DNA of 64,000 nucleotides from contig CACRXP010000612.1 in the NCBI GenBank assembly GCA_902702965.1, positions 1 through 64,000 of the forward strand. Reading direction: 5' to 3'. Under the pieces are notes generated by a model. That model made no database searches and was not told the origin of the DNA. It worked only from the letters and a program-made list of their open reading frames with translations. The DNA comes from Spirometra erinaceieuropaei. Taxonomy: Eukaryota; Platyhelminthes; Cestoda; Diphyllobothriidea; Diphyllobothriidae. The translations under genes were made by a program, and so were the position numbers. Of the stretch, positions 55,401 to 64,000 are shown in pieces. Position 1 is the first letter of the stretch. Each line of letters opens with the position of its first letter.

Positions 55401-57580
55401 TTCTACCGAATAAGTAAAAGAATGAGTATTTGTATGCATGCTTTCCATGAATTGTAATTAAATTTTCAAGGGCATCGAAAATCAATGAGACACTTGCATA
55501 TTACATAAGCAGTCATTTTTTGCATAGGTAGATCTTGCATGCAGCCGAAAATAAGTTATTTTGAAAGGTGACTGGATCATTATAGGTTTATACTGCATCA
55601 TGATTAGTTTAACAACACTACTTAATTTATCTTTTCAAAAAGAGAACGCATTTTGAAATTTTGGTTGACATTTAATGAGTAAGCACATCTACTGTAAGTA
55701 ATGCGGCAGTTTATGATTAAGCGAAAAAGGATGCGATCGCTGAGACAAGAGGCTTATTGTCCTGACGTTTCGGATTTGTACTCGAACCCGTCATCGGAGG
55801 CAGTTTTAGATAAATGACTTATGTTTTTTCGGATCCCACAGGTGAATTACGAGGTCACTTAACCACAATAGCGGTGAATAAATTGTCATTTTATCTGAAA
55901 GAGAAGGTTTAAATAAAAACCTGAACTTTTTGCACATAGAAGGGCAATGTGCGGACTAAAAATATTAAGTACCATTTAGTTGAAATTCCTTTTTTTGAAG
56001 ATAAGTTTAGAATAGCAGTTCAGGTTACGCATAGCATGCCTTTTCTAACTAGTGGACGTATGATGAACATTTTAATCGGTGAAAATAAAATACAGTCATG
56101 TCATATGATATGCTTGGTCCAGAGTTTCGTAAGACAGCATAAAAATACGAGGGCACGTTACGGTTAAACAGAAAACATGGTCGGCAGTAGCATAAGTGCA
56201 GAAGCGGGAGCGCGTCCGACTCTCTCAATTGCCAAGACCAAACCAGGGTTCGCATTGTGTAAGCGCGTTCACATGGGTACCTACACACATATAAGAACGT
56301 TATTAATTAAAAAGGCTTTTCCGGCAACTGCTGTTAAACGCACATCTTTTCGGACCTGCAATTAACAATGGAAATGCGCACTTTCAGATCTGCAGAGGAT
56401 TTTGGAAGTATACAAATAATTACACTAGCTGTCAAATAACACAGCTATACCGTCTGCAATTTGTGCGAGAGTTCCCTTTCCTAACCTGCTGTCGCTCCAT
56501 AATAAAGAATAAACTTTAACGCAAAAGCCTGTGAATAAATTAAGTAAGTGTGCTTGGGTCATTTTTAAAAATCCCGAATAAGCTGACTATTGCTCACTAT
56601 CTATGTATCCATACGCAGTGTGTAGGTTTAATGCATAAAACCTGTATTATGCGAGAATTAATAATATTTATGAAAAAAAATCACGCGACAGCCAACTGAG
56701 TGCTACCATGTGCAGAGCGCATTCAAAGTCTTCGCGAGCATTGTCGAATAATAGATTTCGTGAGAAAATCCTTTTTTAAACTTTGGCTTTTTTACGTTAC
56801 GCGCAGATGCAATTTTGGCATAATATCGGGCATTAATTTGCGTGCTCTGATTAATCTGTGCCTCACTTCGCAAACTGCTTGTGTCTTTGTATCTACATAG
56901 TGGCTTAGCGGTGTGTTGAGAGGCTTTACCAGTCAGGCACATTAGTTTCCATCAATGCTGGCACAACTAATATACAAGCCAGTTAAATAATGCCACTTTA
57001 TTCTTTCCCGATTGAACAGTCACGACCTGCGGTTAATTAAACTTCCATTCCCAACTCTGACAGGGCCAAGTCCAAAAATGTCCGACTTCAGTCCGTGGGC
57101 GGTTTGAGCAGAGGAAAGACCATCAAGATCGTCAAAATGCTCTCCGTTGTGGTCATCAACTTCTGCCTCTGTTGGCTACCGCTTTTCACTGTCTTCAACA
57201 TAATCAAATTCTCCACGTATTACGCAACTCCCGAGGTTGCGACGGAAGCCCTCAATGCCTCGACAAACAGCACATCCAGTGACGTGGCTGTCAGTAAACA
57301 CTTTTCCCCTCAACTTTCAATGGCCGCCTTGGCATACGTGGTTCCTTTTGCACAACTCCTGGGCTCGGCCAACAGCTGTATCAATCCCTGGATCTACTGC
57401 TTCTACTCAAAGACCTACCGACGGGGCTTCAAGAAGGTTATGCAATGCCAGCCAAGTCAACGACGGCCACGATTCGGTCAGCGTGTCTACTTACGAGAAA
57501 ACACCTGGTTCACAGGAACCGACCAACGGAGTATACGAGTGCCTGTAAACAGGCATAGAGTTTTTTCACACACAAACTAA
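43156..57580 (+). CDS. Neuropeptide-type rhodopsin-family GPCR, four exons
   Basis: Coding sequence is join(43156..43423, 46061..46160, 49270..49746, 57064..57580), 1362 nt, 453 residues plus TAA. Exon phases 1, 2, 2 match at every junction and all introns are GT..AG. Seven membrane helices can be placed near residues 24-51, 60-84, 98-122, 141-160, 184-212, 303-330 and 367-395. Class landmarks are present: N43, D71, C98 (TM3) with C173 in loop 2, D122-R123-Y124, W148, P199, C318-W319-L320-P321 and N389-P390-W391-I392-Y393. NPWIY is a mild variant of NPxxY. The TM3 stretch YLQGISV and the TM7 stretch AQLLGSANSCINP resemble the orexin/trissin/allatotropin-like peptide receptors of invertebrates. 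That subfamily is inference; NPY/NPF or SIFamide-like groups are alternatives. It should sit in the plasma membrane and couple a peptide ligand to G proteins. The start is the first ATG after an in-frame TAA at 43150. Confidence 0.93.
43424..46060 (+). other. GPCR intron 1 (2637 bp)
   Basis: AT-rich. It contains a hydrophobic open stretch at 43541-43765, rejected as an exon because phase and acceptor fail, and a degenerate sense-strand hammerhead-like motif near 45226-45270. Nothing else was recognised. Confidence 0.8.
45226..45270 (+). ncRNA. Degenerate hammerhead-like motif in GPCR intron 1
   Basis: ATGATGA (for CTGATGA) at 45229-45235, TATTCGAG, then CTGAAACGTCAGGCAC. GAAAC, GTC and AGGC are intact. 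The 5' stem I partner of AGGCA is missing, so activity is unlikely. Confidence 0.5.
46061..46160 (+). CDS. GPCR exon 2 (100 bp: TM3 to DR of the DRY motif)
   Basis: This exon has no start codon. The acceptor is tttggtttag|AATGG and the donor is GACAG|GTCTGT. It encodes E90 to D122 plus two bases of R123. It reads W-R-W-G-D-T-T-C98, then the YLQG motif and a classic TM3 ending IALDR. C98 lies exactly 25 residues before R123, as C3.25 does relative to R3.50. Phase 1 in and phase 2 out match exons 1 and 3. An intron inside the DRY arginine codon is a known recurrent position in rhodopsin-class GPCR genes. It was located by reading the intron for the missing TM3. Confidence 0.93.
46161..49269 (+). 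other. GPCR intron 2 (3109 bp)
   Basis: AT-rich. Family C-like terminal sequence lies near 46440-47165; its right end reads as the reverse complement of the family C terminus. An open stretch at 48500-48766 begins with a good acceptor and an FG..LCK motif reminiscent of TM3, but it is not hydrophobic and was rejected as an exon. Confidence 0.75.
49270..49746 (+). CDS. GPCR exon 3 (Y of DRY, TM4, TM5, loop 3)
   Basis: It starts after ttcatacag with A, the third base of the R123 codon, followed by Tyr124 and LAICFP. It carries TM4 with W148, extracellular loop 2 with C173 followed by HELWP, TM5 with P199, and most of a long hydrophilic intracellular loop 3 rich in Ser, Glu and Asp (about residues 213-302 overall). 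It ends CCGAC|GTAAGT, a consensus donor, giving phase 2. Unspliced reading meets TAA one codon after the donor. Loop 3 is the usual G-protein and kinase contact region. Confidence 0.93.
50607..51512. mobile_element. Family C element (copy C2)
   Basis: Ends GTGGGCTACTCATGAAATG and, reversed, GTGGGCTAATTCATGATACG, followed on both sides by gattaatcaagtagggttgt-like sequence. 906 bp, within GPCR intron 3. No transposase. Confidence 0.82.
53300..55320 (+). repeat. Family F: three diverged direct copies
   Basis: Approximate copies at 53300-53540, 54040-54420 and 54950-55320. Shared features are gaggcgtgtactgct, a cgatgcacgcgtatcacatgtgatta-like stretch, gcgttagt.c.g.tg and gcactg..atattgctgatta. 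Non-coding. Confidence 0.55.
55365..55700. repeat. Family C partial copy (right end)
   Basis: cttttgagtatgaaattgga, gtgattttctaccgaataag and the terminal ttggttgacatttaatgagtaagcac match C1-C3. Confidence 0.6.
55756..55804 (-). ncRNA. Hammerhead-like motif (Penelope type) with stem I
   Basis: Minus strand: ACTGCCT (stem I), CCGATGA core with one change, C, stem II GGGTTC/AAATCC-like with loop GAGTAC, GAAAC-GTC, then AGGACA, which pairs with TGCCT with one bulged A. Same ACGT stem III. The best-paired minus-strand copy. Confidence 0.65.
57064..57580 (+). CDS. GPCR exon 4 (TM6, TM7, C-terminal tail)
   Basis: The acceptor is aactctgacag|GGCCAAG; the first base completes Thr282. The exon encodes the end of loop 3, TM6 with C318-W-L-P321, an unusually long extracellular loop 3 (about residues 333-366) with two potential N-glycosylation sites (N346-A-S and N350-S-T), TM7 with N389-P-W-I-Y393, a helix-8-like RRGFKK stretch and C410 as a possible palmitoylation site. 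It ends in TAA at 57578-57580. I see no canonical AATAAA in the next 300 bases, so the 3'UTR end is not placed. Confidence 0.92.
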
Positions 57581-57949
57581 ATGACCAGAGCAAAATCCCG
57601 TCTGCAATGTTAATATATGTTTTTATAAAGCCTACACTCGTATTCCTACATTGTTAAAGTAATGATTTAGGCTGCTCTGTCTTTCACGTACTACTTAAAA
57701 GTGAGGAACGAATACTATCGTTCGAAGGGGTTCAGCGTGGAAAACGAAATGGACTTTTGGACAATGTATAAACAGAGCCGCGTAGTGGGCCAAAGCGATA
57801 TATCGGACGATCATGTGCGAATGCTACCTGACTTCAACTATGCCTTCCGATGTCCAATGCGCATAAAGATATAACCGAAGTGCCACGCCTTTATTGCTAT
57901 AAAAAACCGCAGCTGGTGTCGGGACCAATCCAAACTTGTTACACCACTC
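57581..57949. other. GPCR 3' flank
   Basis: Presumed 3'UTR and intergenic sequence; no clear polyadenylation signal recognised. Confidence 0.5.
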
Positions 57950-58335
57950 GAAGTTGGGAATGACTAGCTGACCGCGACTAATGAGCCAGAAATAGCCATT
58001 CCAATCTCCATTGCCTTCATTAGTAATGCTATTCGTGCTATATTATCCGCTGATGAGCGGTTGCTGGCTGAGCAAGAGAAAAGGCTCTGAGGCCCATCGG
58101 GACGACTGATTTCTGTGGCGCGATCTGTGAGGACCTCTTTCCGATTCCGATACGAAAACAGCACGCAAATCAGTGGTCAGCGGTGTTGGAGTTCCACCTA
58201 CCGGGTCGCGAGATTAGGGCCCATGTGTTATACACCGTGGTGTTAGATATGACTGGCTAACGATGGCCGGTATGTCACAAATGACCATTCCAGTCTGTCT
58301 AGTTTACCTAGGTCATGTCGTACGGTCCGTGCCAG
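57950..58335 (+). mobile_element. Diverged tandem SINE pair
   Basis: Two body segments, gggaatgactagctgaccgc (57955) and gatatgactggctaacgatg (58247), each followed by the ccattcca.tct block, with a decayed tRNA-like head between them (about 58160-58225). Same dimer layout as 31855-32350, much older. Confidence 0.7.
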
Positions 58336-59111
58336 TTTAAGGCAAATATAAATAATGCTTAGTTCCGCAAATCACGCAGTTAGCATTTACCATCATATTC
58401 TCAACTATTATTATTCGCCAGACAAGTAATGAGCAAAGCTTTGTCAGTATAAAAGACCCACAATTTAAGTTTATGAATTATCGAACCAGCACTACGGGCC
58501 GTCCTGTGTTTTAGGTCTTTCTCGATCAGAGCAAAAACACAAAACGCTTTCAGGTGCTGTACAGCTGGTCGCTATAGTCGGTCATTCTACGCCAAATACA
58601 GGATTCATTTTTTAAGTTGCAACAGCCAACCAAAACGCAACATTTGGAAATGATTGACAGCCGGGATTCTAATGTCAATGTTAACCTTAGAAATGACTCC
58701 GAGGGCAAACGTTTTATTGATTTATTTTGCGCAAACATTCGTGGCTATCATATGAAGCCCCTAATTTCCGTTCACATTTAGGTTCCAAAACTATCCGGAC
58801 AACAAAATCTCAATTGTTAGTCATTCGAAAAACTTCCAGTCACGTGAGTAAAGATCACATGCATGTAGGCGTCTATCACTGGGCTAGTAGTTCATTTACC
58901 GTCAAGTCCATTTCACATGCACAAATCATGGCGTTGACCATAAAATTTTAAGCAGTCAACACAAACGTTACCTCAGAAATGGCCGTATCCGCTTGATAAC
59001 TGTAGGCCTTGTTTACGAAGCCGGCAAACCCAGAGACAAGTTGGTAGGAAAAAACAATGGAGTCACGGGAAACAGTCCTGAAAAAGGTACGATCACTGAA
59101 ACAGGAAGATT
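58336..59111. other. Unclassified sequence
   Basis: Nothing recognised. Confidence 0.4.
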
Positions 59112-59155
59112 ATTTGCCTGGCGTTTCGGATTCTCATTTGGACATATGCTGGTGT
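59112..59155 (-). ncRNA. Hammerhead-like motif (Penelope type)
   Basis: Minus strand ends ...AATGAGAATCCGAAACG then CCAGGCAAATAATC. The stem II/GAAAC part is intact, the CTGATGA box is changed (CAGCATA) and the cleavage triplet is GCC. Inactive remnant. Confidence 0.5.
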
Positions 59156-59958
59156 TGGTCCATTCCTGAAGATTTCAGTAGGTCTGAGCGTTTGAGTTTT
59201 TTGCTGTCCACTTTCTGACATATATCATCAGGCAGACAGTGAATTACTGATTGCACATTATAGCAAGCGCACAACGACAATCATAGGATTTTCTGCATGC
59301 ATTGTCAGCTTACCTCTGCCAATGAAAGCGAACGTTAATAGGGCAAAAGACAAAAGCACCATGTTTAACGTTTCAAACTCCCCCTGCAGACGAATACTAT
59401 TCAAAATGCAGGCATATGTCAGGGGCAGAGATTGGAATTCACGGGTTACTGACTGACTACTGGATGCGAAGGCAAACCAGTCCCCGGAAGAAATTTATAA
59501 TGGTTGAGTTAACCGCCTTCCAAATATAGAGATTATTTCGGGACAAAAATGACGCGGTGCGTTTACCAGCAGAGGATACGGAATATAATTAATAAGTGCG
59601 GTTTAACCTGAAAATGATAAAGAAGCAATTAATTCGTTTTCTAGTCTATAGCACATCAAACCGACGAGTTTAAACGCTGGTTTACGTTTTGCACTGCGCG
59701 AATGTTTAAAGCAAACAGCTTAGAGAGATTGCCCGACACATTACCGTATCAATCAAATAAATCGAAATAACAACATAGGATGACCCGCTACATTGTTGGA
59801 GTGGCGAGGGTCAACTGTCCATCATACAGGATTGCACAATATAAGGAGGGATTAGTTTATTGTGCCCGCTAAACATAACGTTCATATATTGCGACGGCTG
59901 CGTGCTGGACAAAGGATTTACTGATTCGAGATGGACAAATACATCTAAACACTTGTTT
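59156..59958. other. Unclassified sequence
   Basis: Nothing recognised. Confidence 0.4.
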
Positions 59959-60500
59959 CTATTTGCGGTTGCTGACAACAATTTCCGAGAATCCCTGGAT
60001 ATTCCACCAGCGCCATGACAGGATGTAACAAAACCCTGGAGTAGAATTCACATGACATGCATAAGTCCCACTTACAATAGTGAACGTATGACCAGAGATT
60101 TCTGACGCAGCGGTAATAACGCCAAAATTCCGACTCCGAAATTGAAGCAAGAGCCCAGAATTCAAACAAAGAATGCGAAAGAAAGTGGGAGCCAGTTCAC
60201 CACAAGCACATTCCAGCCGGTGTACCATAAATTGGTATCCAGGTATACGATGTCGCCATCCTTTCAGCCCTACACAAAAAGCTAAGCGGAGAGGGCCGTT
60301 GACATATTTAAAAGGCATTGAAAAAATGTGGAGTACGGGCTTCGCGACAGAACAGAGGAACGCATTCCTGTTCTTCTGCCAAAACATACCGAAGACGGAT
60401 TCAGATGGATGGGCCACTGCAGGAAACAAACGGGCGTCTCATACACCTAAAACCTGTGACCCACGAGGTTTCGCCAAGTAAAGGCAGGTTTAGAGAATAA
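59959..60500. other. Unidentified open stretch on both strands
   Basis: A 156-codon minus frame (60429-59959) and plus frames at 60173-60500 overlap. Neither shows a known domain. The stretch is GC-richer than its surroundings. Confidence 0.3.
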
Positions 60501-61765
60501 AAATGAATGCACGTACGAAACTTAATTTTGCGTGGAAAACCCTGACTGGGGGTACGGTCGGGAGGGCGTTACATTTTTTTTGAAGAAGAGGCGAATAGAC
60601 AGCATGTGATTAGATACGCGAATAAACTGAGGCAACTATAGGGAAAAGACCGCCTACTGTGCGATCATAAATGTTGAAGTTGAGAAGGCTTTCTGGACCG
60701 CCAAGATCTGCACTCCCCAAAAAGCCTGCGGTCAGTCCCAGTCACCTATTGGAAGGTTCTATCTTTAGCAGCGTGATGTGTTAAAACAGGGCGGGACGAT
60801 TTACATCATTCTTATCGTCCAGAAATGCAGAACAGGGCGCTAACGTGTCACAGGTCAGTTTCAGCCGGGTTATTCGCGGGCTTAAGGGGCAGGCAGCGCG
60901 CGAGAGGCTGACAATGCGGACGATCTGAGCTCAATGAGAGGGGATCAGCGAATCAATCAGGAACCCAACTCTCGAATACGGCGTAAAGAACAAACGGACT
61001 GATAAACAACGAACACAAAATGAACGTCACAGCGAAGCTGTTCTCTTTCAAACAGTCAATCTTCTGTTTCACGTAGCATCTAACGTTATACTGCCCGGGA
61101 GCCATAGCAATGATAATTCATAATAATTAGCCCAGAAAGACTGATGCCAGACCACAATGGGTTGCGATTCCCAATTCAGTACACTATTTTTAGAATTATT
61201 TTTAAATAGCTTTTAAGGCAATAACACAGTTCGCGAGAATTCGATTTGCGCTCTGCAATAGATGCGCTTGCAGCATGAGAAGATTACGTTGCCATTCTGC
61301 CAACGACCCATAAGAGAAGATAATGCCGAATGCTGTCACTCAACTTACTCCGTGCATAAGGTAGGATAAGATGTTTCGAAATTATGCTGGTTTGCGCAGA
61401 GTTGCACAAGAAAAGACAGATTAAGTGTGTGTTGGATGTGAAGAGAGTCGAGCGCCACGTCCGTCACTGCGCCCATCGTCAAACAGAGAAAAATAAAGGA
61501 CTCCTGCGTAAAGGAGGATACGAATACAAATCTCATGATTTTAAGACGATCGACAGCCAAAAAAAGGTTTCAAAAATCGTCTTAGATCCTTAAACTCAAC
61601 AAAATTAATGATAAAGTAGGTCTTTGTTGGCGCGACCATAAGAAAAATAATATCAGTTAATTGTAGTTGGTTTGCAGCAACCTTTCGATAATGTATCCCC
61701 TGCCGGTCAGCCGATGCACTTGCGACATGGTCAAGGACAGAGTTGAGAGAATGCAGTCGACGGTA
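60501..61765. other. Unclassified sequence
   Basis: No recognised gene or repeat. Confidence 0.4.
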
Positions 61766-62080
61766 AGGGGCGCTCACCGATCGTTCTTACGGAACTCACT
61801 CGTTCCTTTGTGGCCTACGGGCTCTCTCTCCAGTTCAACCAGCAGCCGCACAGCGGCGCATGATTTAAGCAGTATGTTACTACCGACAAAGACAAGGAAG
61901 ACTTAAATGCCCATTTCTGGCTTATAAGCCGTCATAACAAACCCCGAATTGTTGAATATCCGAGGCTCGAACTCGCGACCTTTTAGTCAGAAATCCACGA
62001 CTCTGACCACTGGGCCACGAGCCCGTTCCCCCGTCGGTTTTCGATAGGGAATATGCAATGGTAGGCGGCGCTAACCGATC
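61766..62080 (-). mobile_element. tRNA-derived SINE, complete copy
   Basis: Minus strand: gatcggttagcgc tail-like start, attccctatcgaaaaccgac, head with gctcgtggcccagtggtcag (A box TGGCCCAGTGG) and B box AGTTCGAGCCT, then gccagaaatgggc, ccttgtctttgtcggtag, catgcgccgctgtgcggctg and gatcggtgagcgcccctta. The tail motif gatcggt.agcgcc occurs at both ends, marking the unit border. Confidence 0.85.
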
Positions 62081-63432
62081 AATCGGTTCAGATGGATCAA
62101 GTGCTGATTTTGTCACTGTAACCAAACTGCCTACCCGGATGGACAGACTGCCAGCGGACCGCCCCAACTAGTCCTGTTTAAAGGCGAACAGTTAGGCTGC
62201 AGTTATTCTTTCATTATATTTAGAAGCCGAAAAATTCACGCTGCCAGGCCGCGAGAAGACGCGCAGCGCGAGTTCGATTCTTACTGCCCTCCACGCACAG
62301 AGCCGCTGCCCACCGGCTATTTTGTTTTTGTCAGGATTTGGTGGGCGCAAACTAAGAAAGGCAGTTGGGTGCGGCACAGATTTATTTTGCCACGAACTAA
62401 TTTCATTTTCACGTCCATGACAACCACCATCCCAAGGGATAGTGGCAGGAACAATGCATACACCAGACATTTATCCAGTGACTGAAGTCGGATAGTTCCC
62501 AGGCTGTCAGTCTGCATTCGGCCATGCCGGAGGCTGGAGGGGTGGCGGGGTGCAGGGAGATAATAAGTGGAGTGTTTCTGAACAGCGCAGGATTAAGCGC
62601 TCATGCATGAACTTGGCGTAGGTGTCTAATACGAATAAGGGTGTTGCTTGCCATGTTGATCAGTGGGTAGGATAAATCACACCAGACACCAGAGGCGCAG
62701 TAGTTTACGGGCACCGGGGTTAGGCAGCACAACGTAGTATTACGAAGATTTTTTAGGAAATTAAAGCCGAGTTAAACAATGTATGCGAAGCTCGCGACAT
62801 ACCTGAATGTTTCTTGCACTGACCGCTAGTAAAAAATTGATTTTTAATTTTATTTGTTTTTATTTTATATAAAAGAATGAGAGAACTGTCCAACAACGAT
62901 TAAGCCTGCAATCAATTGCACTGAATGACCTAATTAATCTAATACAAACTTTTGTAGCACACACATCATATAATTCACCCCGTAGGCAAAAATAACGCTG
63001 ACAAAAATCCCTGTTTAGGTGAGAAAAAATTTTTTTTCGGATACCTCCAGTCACCACTATTTGACACAAAGTCTGAGCTCTCAGGTGAAATATCTGTGCC
63101 ATGCTTTTGGTTACACAGCACGTCTATGCAACAACTCGGTAGAAAGTAAAGCACTCTTCATCGTGTTTGTCTAAACTCTTATCACGAATTTGCTTGACAT
63201 CCGGCATGTTAGGCAGGCGCGGTTTTAATAAGTGAATTCATCAAAAATGCTGCAAAGAATTAGGGGAGGAATGTTCACATTTCACTGAGTTTAATTTACG
63301 TTATTACTGAAACAACATGCAATGGCATCATGGTCATCTCGTGAAGAAATAGCAGAGGTAACGTCTACAGACAGGGACGGCAAAGTGCCTGCAACGTCAT
63401 GCAGTTTCAAACCATCAGGTATAAACTCTTAG
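62081..63432. other. Unclassified, partly GC-rich sequence
   Basis: Frames at 62192-62517 (minus) lack known domains. No repeat assigned. Confidence 0.4.
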
Positions 63433-64000
63433 CAGGTGTGCCAACTTATTAAATATTAACTGGAATTGTGAAAAGGCCTATTGATTAAACTGATAGTATC
63501 TTTGAGAGAAAGGCATAATTGTGTCTTTAAAAAGTTTTATAGGTTGCACAATGCCCGTTCATAAAACGCAACGTCTGTGTATTTGCTAATAGAGTTTGGA
63601 TAGTTTACAATGTGATTTAAATCCACCGGCAAATTTTATGAAAATCCTACGTTCGCCCTTTACACCATAAAGAAATTTATGATTTTCCCTACACGGAGCA
63701 CATAATGCTTGTAGTTTTGAAACCCTACATGCAAGCGTAACCACAAAAACGTTGGAGAATTGTAGAAGTTTATTAAAATTTAATTATATCCTGAACCCAA
63801 GTAAAATAGAAAGAAAGCGTACAGTCTGCCAATTTTTGTAAACAAGTGAATATTTTTATGCGTGTTTTTTACGAAATACATTGGAATTTATAAGCGCATC
63901 GGAAATCAGTAAGAAAAATTCCTACCAATTCAGTAGACAATTTTTACAAGTGTGACTTTTTGAGTGTAGGTTTTTAGACAATGGATAAGGAGTTCGTTCG
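63433..64000. repeat. Family C element, left end, cut by the window edge
   Basis: gtgtgccaacttattaaata, then gaaaaggcctattgattaaactga and later an aaattttatgaaaatcctacg-like interior. The right end lies outside the window. Confidence 0.5.

Larger units (their letters stand above)
49747..57063 (+). other. GPCR intron 3 (7317 bp), repeat-filled
   Basis: Contents in order: GC-richer unclassified islands at 49860-50220 and 51740-52340 that share a short motif (aattaattcacaggtaag-like against gctaattcacacgcaat-like), a complete family C element at 50607-51512, three diverged direct copies of family F (about 53300-53540, 54040-54420, 54950-55320), a family C end near 55365-55700 and a reverse-strand hammerhead remnant at 55756-55804. 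Nothing coding was recognised. Confidence 0.7.

Noticed and set aside
57237..57548. Alternative frame over the last GPCR exon
   Set aside because: Shadow of the receptor frame, which carries TM7 and the NPxxY-type motif.

Overview
The window looks like intergenic and intronic DNA from a large, repeat-rich, AT-leaning animal genome. The best fit is a flatworm, and within flatworms probably a tapeworm of the Spirometra/Diphyllobothrium/Schistocephalus kind. That placement is inference. It rests on the gene style (short exons, kilobase introns with GT..AG borders) and on the repeat mix: Penelope-like elements with GIY-YIG ends and hammerhead ribozymes, RTE-like LINEs with an APE endonuclease, and tRNA-derived SINEs. 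I see no bacterial features, operons, CRISPR arrays or free-standing tRNA/rRNA genes.

One convincing host gene is present. It is a four-exon, plus-strand rhodopsin-class neuropeptide-type GPCR: join(43156..43423, 46061..46160, 49270..49746, 57064..57580), 453 codons plus stop. All splice phases agree (1, 2, 2) and every landmark residue of the class is present. The 100-bp second exon carries TM3 and has no start codon. Intron 2 splits the arginine codon of the DRY motif.

Layout. 0.2-2.05 kb: a palindromic repeat (family A) cut by a 487-bp solo LTR with a GTGC target-site duplication. 2.05-3.03 kb: a reverse-strand Penelope-like 3' end followed by a SINE piece. 4.7-5.0 kb: a candidate retrozyme, meaning a 62-nt inverted repeat followed by an intact-looking hammerhead. 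7.2-11.1 kb: family B repeats, a 935-bp long-TIR element (family C), and a SINE interrupted by a hammerhead fragment. 11.3-12.0 kb: a forward Penelope-like C-terminus. 12.2-14.0 kb: family E repeats. 14.4-16.5 kb: a dead reverse-strand LINE. 17.3-20.0 kb: family B, a LINE zinc-finger tail with a TCC microsatellite, then a Penelope-like end overlapping a hammerhead. 25.4-31.6 kb: three direct copies of family D. 29.6-32.35 kb: SINEs, including a hairpin and a tandem pair. 35.2-40.8 kb: family C copies and two unexplained reading frames. 43.1-57.6 kb: the GPCR gene, with repeats in its introns. 58-64 kb: more SINEs and unclassified DNA.

The repeats do not form a pathway. The thread linking them is self-cleaving RNA: about ten plus- or minus-strand hammerhead-like motifs in two architectures are scattered across the window. 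The most notable item is the small hammerhead-plus-rod element at 4.7-5.0 kb. The host gene would act at the plasma membrane as a peptide receptor signalling through G proteins.
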